DNA from: Isoetes taiwanensis
Lineage: Eukaryota; Streptophyta; Lycopodiopsida; Isoetales; Isoetaceae
DNA: 64,000 nt
Reading direction: 5' to 3'
Assembly (NCBI GenBank): GCA_021234155.1
Contig: JAJEKV010000267.1
Span: forward strand, 188,001 to 252,000
Both the position numbers and the translations under genes were made by a program. A model generated the notes under the pieces. It had not been told where the DNA came from, made no database searches, and worked only from the letters and a program-made list of their open reading frames with translations. Below are positions 59,151 to 64,000 of this stretch, piece by piece. Within the stretch, counting starts at the first letter, position 1; the number at the start of each line of letters is the position of its first letter.

Positions 59151-62100
59151 AAGCTCTGAGTGACCTCTATCTTTATAATTAATAGTGGCAGGCCCATCTA
59201 TGGGAGTATCTCAAGTCTATAGTGTAAAAATTAGACTAAAGATTGACACTGAAATGATAACGAGAGAACACAAGAGAACACGAATGATCAGAAGCTAGTG
59301 AGTATTTCCAAAATGTTCAACACATAAATACAACTGGTTCCATGAATCAAGTCCCAAGATCATGGAGCAACTTCTGCCAAGATTTCTTCAACCGACAACC
59401 GCTTAACACTTACTAAACATAAATATCAGTAAATAGAAACTTTGACAACAACACTTAATATTTTAACATATAGCAGATCATAAGCTGTGTCAAATATTAT
59501 ATCCACTATTGGAAGAGATGTTGCTTGCAGCTACAGACGTTTCTATATAGTATTCTTCTCCAGAATGTTCTGAGGTGACGATCAAGAGGTGAAACATTTT
59601 TTGATTGATGCCTCACAATGTACGGAGACTTCTTGGATTTGAGCAAAAGTGGTGTTTGATATTGCTTCCACTCGCAAAGCAGAGTAAATGACTAGTCAAA
59701 GCAAGTGGTTAAGTCCTTTATATTCAACACTAAACCACTACGGCGAGCATGATGGCCTTTCTGGGAAGGATACCCGAAAGCATTTCTCGCATCAATCAAG
59801 AGTACAGTCATCAACTGTCCAGTCTGCTACTATAATTTGGAGAGCTGCAAAATTCACGCTAGCTCGCATCTCAACATAGGACTCCACGTGATTGTAGTTT
59901 AAGTGAAGTTGAGGCAAGCAAAGGGTATCAAGACATGGGATCTGAATGCGATGTCATGTTATTAGGGACTATCAAGACATGGGATCTGAATGCGATGTCA
60001 TTTCTACTGTTTGTGCCAACTCGCAGTTGTGTGACGAGATGCAAATCCTGCTCATCCACCAGCCAGCACGTAATTGACTATGATGTAGCTGCCCTTCCTA
60101 GTTCTCCTATGAGAATGGCCACTATGTAAGACTATTGCTAATAACCAAGTTAACGATGTTGCACATCTGATACAACTGCTTGCCATAGCATGTGCCTGGC
60201 CGTAGCTGTGTCATTCGATGTAACACGGCCAAGCAGTCTTTGCCATATGAAGTTGTAATATGTCCTCGGCCAAGGGATCAAGCTTCATTAATTGTTCTAT
60301 TCCAGTGTGTGCGTTAAAGTTTTCAACTAACATCACATGCCCCAGCTGTCTATGTCATTGTATGTCATCATAGAGATCGACATATAAGTCCAGCCTATCC
60401 AAGTCTAAGTGGCAATGATAGAAGTCTGAATCTTTATGCATGAAGTAACATGTTGCCACAAAAATGATGTCCCCAGTGCCATTCTGCACGCGTATCCATA
60501 TGTAACGATTATGTATGTGAAGGGTGACTGAAGGTGCCAAGGTAGCCTGATAGTAGCAGGCTATGCCACCACTGGAGGCTGCTGTGCTAGGCTATGCCAC
60601 ATCAAACGACTCTCGAAACGGAGTTTCGAGTGCGAAGAAGGTTCCCAAGGTGTTGGAGCCAGAAAAGAGGCCTAGGGTTAGGGTTTAGATCTATATAGGT
60701 TAGGGTCCACATGTCATGCCACGTAACTTCAATGGGATATGACGTGTGGCGGCTGCTTAAGAGGATGAGGCCACATGGAAATTGGCCTTATAGCGTATCT
60801 AAGTTATATAAATAACTTAGACTAGAAACGTGTGCCCGGCCATGCCGGGCATCATTCCAGGACGTGTGGAATGCGTTGAGGGTGGTTGATCGTGTCAGTG
60901 CAATAGAATATTCTAGGTAGGAAGGAAAACTTAGGTTGTATCCCCCTCCTAAAATATGCTTAGTTGTTGGCCGAACAATTGCTAAGTATATCGATAAAAT
61001 GCCTTGAACAATAGGTCTTAAACATTCGTATTTGGTCTACACCACAAATGCAAAATCTTGAAAGGACCCATGAACCATCCACAAATTTAATTATTGTACA
61101 GCAAGGTCAACCCAAAACTTATATATGAACATATAAACATGCTCCAATATCGTGTCCCACATGCAATGGTCAAGTCCATACCCCAAAAGAAACGCGAGAA
61201 GCTTGTATTCATCAACTGCTTCATTTGAAAAACCTCCAACCACAAACACCAATGTCTGTGATGCCTCTGGGCTTGAAGCAAGTACCCCTGTATGCATACT
61301 TGGAGGGGTAGTAGTTGAAGGGGTTGCATTGATGACGACATTAAGAATATTAAAACACATATAACCTATGAAGGATCATGGAAGCAAGTGTTATCGCAAA
61401 AGCCAACAAAGCCTACGTGCATCATCTCTACGACGAACGTGAACCACTACCCTTGTTCTAGGACTGCCAAGTGCCTACCCTACAAAAGGTGCGTAGTGCT
61501 CCATGATCTATAGAAGGTGAAGAAGGTTATAAGTACCAAAAAAACACATTGTGACTTGAATTAGACTACGTAAACATCCGTAGTCCTACCTCCATCCATG
61601 TAAACCACGTTCAGGAAATAAAGCGAAGCTAAGAAGAAACTCGGACGAAGAAATGGATGTTCACATGAATGTAAGAAGGAATAAAATATTAAGAAACAAT
61701 TATATAACTTGCATATTGTACCCGGTAATTTGGGTACCTTTTGTTCTATGGGATTATAGTAGGCAAGAATGGTAGAAATGTGCATGTTAATGTGAATGTA
61801 TTAGTCCAAAATAAAATTTAAAATGTAAACTTAATAGTCATACGGTGGGCAAATGTGCAATTTTAGCGGAGATGCATGAGAAAAATTGTAAATGGATAGT
61901 AGAGAAGTTTACTTTGCGTCAAATAACATTTTTTTGATATATTATATAAAATGTGGGGAATTGTCATTGGTAAAGAACAATAAAGAACATGGATTAACTG
62001 CGAACCTTGCAAAACTAAAATAATTGCTCTGATCACTATTATTGAATAAAGTCTACTATAAGCTACAATATGCTTCATCACAATTTGAAGCTTCATATTA

Positions 62101-62450
62101 ACATGAGAAGAAATGTTTTCTCAATCACTGAAATGACATGTAACCCCACCCAAATGGAGGCCATCTATTTCGATTACATGGATAGAAAATAAAATGAAAT
62201 TGATATGGTTTTCTAGGCAAAAATGGAACAGTGTGGTGATGTGCAATGACGTCAAATTTCGTGGGCATATTTGAATATGACATTTGACAAAGCAAAACTG
62301 TCCTACATACAAAAAGTTAATGTACTTGATATGCCCTGTAATGCATGCCAAATTACAAAGCGAGATCAGTGTATGGAATATAGTGAATATTGTGAAGGCT
62401 TTTCTATATACCGTAGACTCTATCAAGGGAAGAAATAAAATGAACCATGG
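59150..62450. other. No recognisable gene (about 3.3 kb); short repeats
   Basis: 59928-60005 holds a 44-base direct repeat (TATCAAGACATGGGATCTGA start). 60604-60626 (ACTCTCGAAAC, G, GTTTCGAGTG-like) and 60835-60852 (GCCCGGC, GGC, GCCGGGC-type) are small hairpins. Minus 61360-61091 is an open stretch of unknown family (contains VDEYKLLAFLLGYGLDHCMW). Additional 3' exons of the oxygenase at 62.5 kb could lie in 62100-62450 but were not identified. Confidence 0.35.
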
Positions 62451-62454
62451 ATAC

Positions 62455-63268
62455 TGTAAGCTGTAATGTGGACTCTTGATTCTCAGTCTCCTTCAAGGAA
62501 CCCACTAAGGTATTGCCTGTCTTGCGAAAGAACAATTCACCTCCATCAAATTCCTTACCCAAGCGAACATTTAAAGCCATTTCTGAGTCATCCGCATGAA
62601 AGCCTAAGAAAGAATGAAAATAATAACTCGATTAATAAAAAACATGAACAATTTAATAACATAAATGACAACCATTTCAATGGACTGCTCTTAACAGGCA
62701 GAAAAACATGAACAATTTAACACACAGATGAAAGCCATCTTAATTGACTGCTCGTTAGCAGAATCAACCTCATTTACCAAATTCAAGATCTTTTCCTATA
62801 TTGTATTCTACAACAGATCCATGGTGGGTATCATGTATTGAACCACCAATGTAAGAAAAGGCATTGCATGCACCAAGCAAAACTTGTTCAAAATAAGAAA
62901 ACTAACCTGAAAAAAACATGTGACATAAATGCAAAGAGGACAAAAATATACTTGAGCAAGTGGGCCGATGAACTGCATCATAAGCAGATCAAGCATGCCT
63001 TCCATACCAATGCCATCAAGCATAACCCCATAGTTATTCATCGTATTCAGTCTCATGACTTTTACTTTAGTTTCTTGAGCCCATTATTCGAAGTGCTCCA
63101 CCTGAACAAATTAAAACTTATTATAAGAAAAAGCCAACATAATACTTATTAGCCAAGATACCTCATCCAGCACAATAGAACAAAAGGATGGTTTCAGCAT
63201 TTCAAAAGTGTATACACCAGGAGCATGTCCTGTCAATATTGACCTTAAAGCATGTACATTGCCTTTTG
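62455..63268 (-). pseudogene. Plant PKHD-type 2OG-Fe(II) dioxygenase gene, partial, with premature stop
   Basis: Four exons are recognisable on the minus strand. Exon a (63268-63162) encodes ILTGHAPGVYTFEMLKPSF and ends with a GTATCT donor. After a 60-base intron, exon b starts at 63101 with VEHFE, then TAA (63086-63084), then WAQETKVKVMRLNTMNNYG and DGIGMEGMLDLLMMQFIGPL. Exon c (to 62778) encodes YIGGSIHDTHHGSVVEYN and DLEF; its donor GTAAAT and the acceptor at 62604 (174-base intron) join in phase to give DLEFGFHADDSEMALNVRLG in exon d, followed by KEFDGGELFFRK. HAD is the iron-binding His-x-Asp of the double-stranded beta-helix fold. This matches the plant family of 2-oxoglutarate-dependent oxygenases with LxPSFC, RPNTMN-like and GFHVDDSEVTLN-like motifs. 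The distal His and 2OG-binding Arg exon was not found. The TAA replaces what is usually Lys or a similar residue. Confidence 0.72.
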
Positions 63269-63269
63269 C

Positions 63270-63779
63270 TGCAAGTGTTTAGAGCTCCTCATGTAAGGGC
63301 TGTGAGGAGTTTACTCACGGTTGTATTGGAACCATGAAAATGTAGGATACAACAAAGTCATCCTAGTTGAACCATCAAGAATTCAAAGAATGACATGGTT
63401 TTAGTGTATCCTAACCTTTTTGACAGATGTGATGGTCACACACATTTGCAATTTTCAAAAGGTTTATAATAACGGGAACTCCACCGCCCAAAATCCAGAT
63501 GACATGTGTATCTTCCCGGAGATACTTGCTTCAGGAGACCTATACTATGATCGTGAAGGCCTAGCGTGGAATCCACTTCTTTAAAAGCATTAAAGCCTAG
63601 GCACGTCAAGTTGATCTATAGTTGCACATGTACAAATTGGTTAAAATTGCACAAATATATGGCTCCGAAGATATACTAATGAACATGTAGCAACAAAATA
63701 AAAGCCATGGGCATATTCTGATAACATTTTCTTTCCTGTAAAACATTATAAGACTCCTGAAAAATCTCATTGCAAGGAA
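63270..63779. other. No recognisable exon (about 500 bases)
   Basis: Lies between the first recognisable oxygenase exon and the edge exons. It may be intronic. No coding-like stretch with matching splice sites was found. Confidence 0.35.
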
Positions 63780-64000
63780 CCATTGTCCCATGTAAAACAT
63801 CCTTTGTCATTTCATTGCAGCAAACTGGGCATCACCTATGCAAGCTGCAAACATACAGTCAGTTGTCTGCAATGAAAAATGGATAAGGAAAAATCGGAAC
63901 TCTTAGCATTTAAGAAAGATTAAACTTGATTTACCTCCGCAAAGTCCATTTTGATGATGTCCAGACCCTATAGAAATGAGCTGAAATGTTTTACACTTGG
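63780..64000 (-). other. Two candidate exons of an unrecognised gene at the window edge
   Basis: On the minus strand an exon ending GGACTTTGCGGAG (to 63935) has a GTAAATC donor, and TTTTCATTGCAG is an acceptor ending at 63867, giving a 68-base intron. Joined in phase they read KMDFAETTDCMFAACIGD and AQFAAMK, then TGA; a shifted frame continues with KDVLHGTMVPCNEIFQES. The protein-like quality on both sides of the stop suggests a frameshifted gene or a missing intron. It might be the 5' part of the oxygenase at 62.5-63.3 kb, but I cannot connect them. Confidence 0.3.

Noticed and set aside
60670-60690. Telomere-like TAGGGTTAGGGTTTAG
   Set aside because: Fewer than three units, so not a telomeric or interstitial telomere array.

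Overview
This is a nuclear window from a large, repeat-rich land-plant genome. The plant evidence is a pollen Ole e 1-type secreted protein with a GT-AG intron, lectin-receptor-like kinases, a plant-type 2OG-Fe(II) oxygenase, a LEA-like gene, and chromoviral, copia and LINE retroelement remnants. DUF7869-type and HUH Rep-like transposon genes, and the lectin-less kinase architecture, make me lean toward a non-flowering vascular plant (fern or gymnosperm). That is inference only.

Layout. 0-3 kb: two arrays of short hairpin repeats flank unrecognised coding-like sequence, probably a decayed DNA transposon. 5.6-6.1 kb: a two-exon candidate gene of unknown family. 10.8-11.5 kb: the intact Ole e 1-type gene (minus strand). 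13.9-15.6 kb: a head-to-tail cluster of an unclassified repeat. 15.9-17.4 kb: a decayed HUH Rep-like element with a second reading frame. 18-23 kb: a MITE, a gypsy remnant, a homopurine tract and a second hairpin array. 24.6-26.2 kb: a broken DUF7869-type transposase gene.

28-54 kb carries a dispersed family of lectin-less receptor-like kinases: intact copies at 28.2 and 52.7 kb, and between them a pseudogene (31.9-35.2 kb) split by a 234-bp MITE. The space between them is filled by a 943-bp hAT-like element, a 1.5-kb tandem duplication of LINE-derived sequence, and a 4.54-kb terminal-inverted-repeat element. That large element carries a LEA-like pseudogene, a copia LTR and two units of the 14-kb repeat family. 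A related copy of its target at 48.7-49.5 kb supplies the empty site.

55-64 kb: a gypsy chromovirus remnant ending in a chromodomain-like segment, another MITE, an inverted third LINE copy, a 2OG-Fe(II) oxygenase gene with perfect splice sites but one premature stop, and two unrecognised exons at the right edge.

Only three genes look fully intact: the Ole e 1-type protein and the two kinases. The rest is mostly nested mobile DNA whose order of insertion can be read from target-site duplications and paralogous empty sites.
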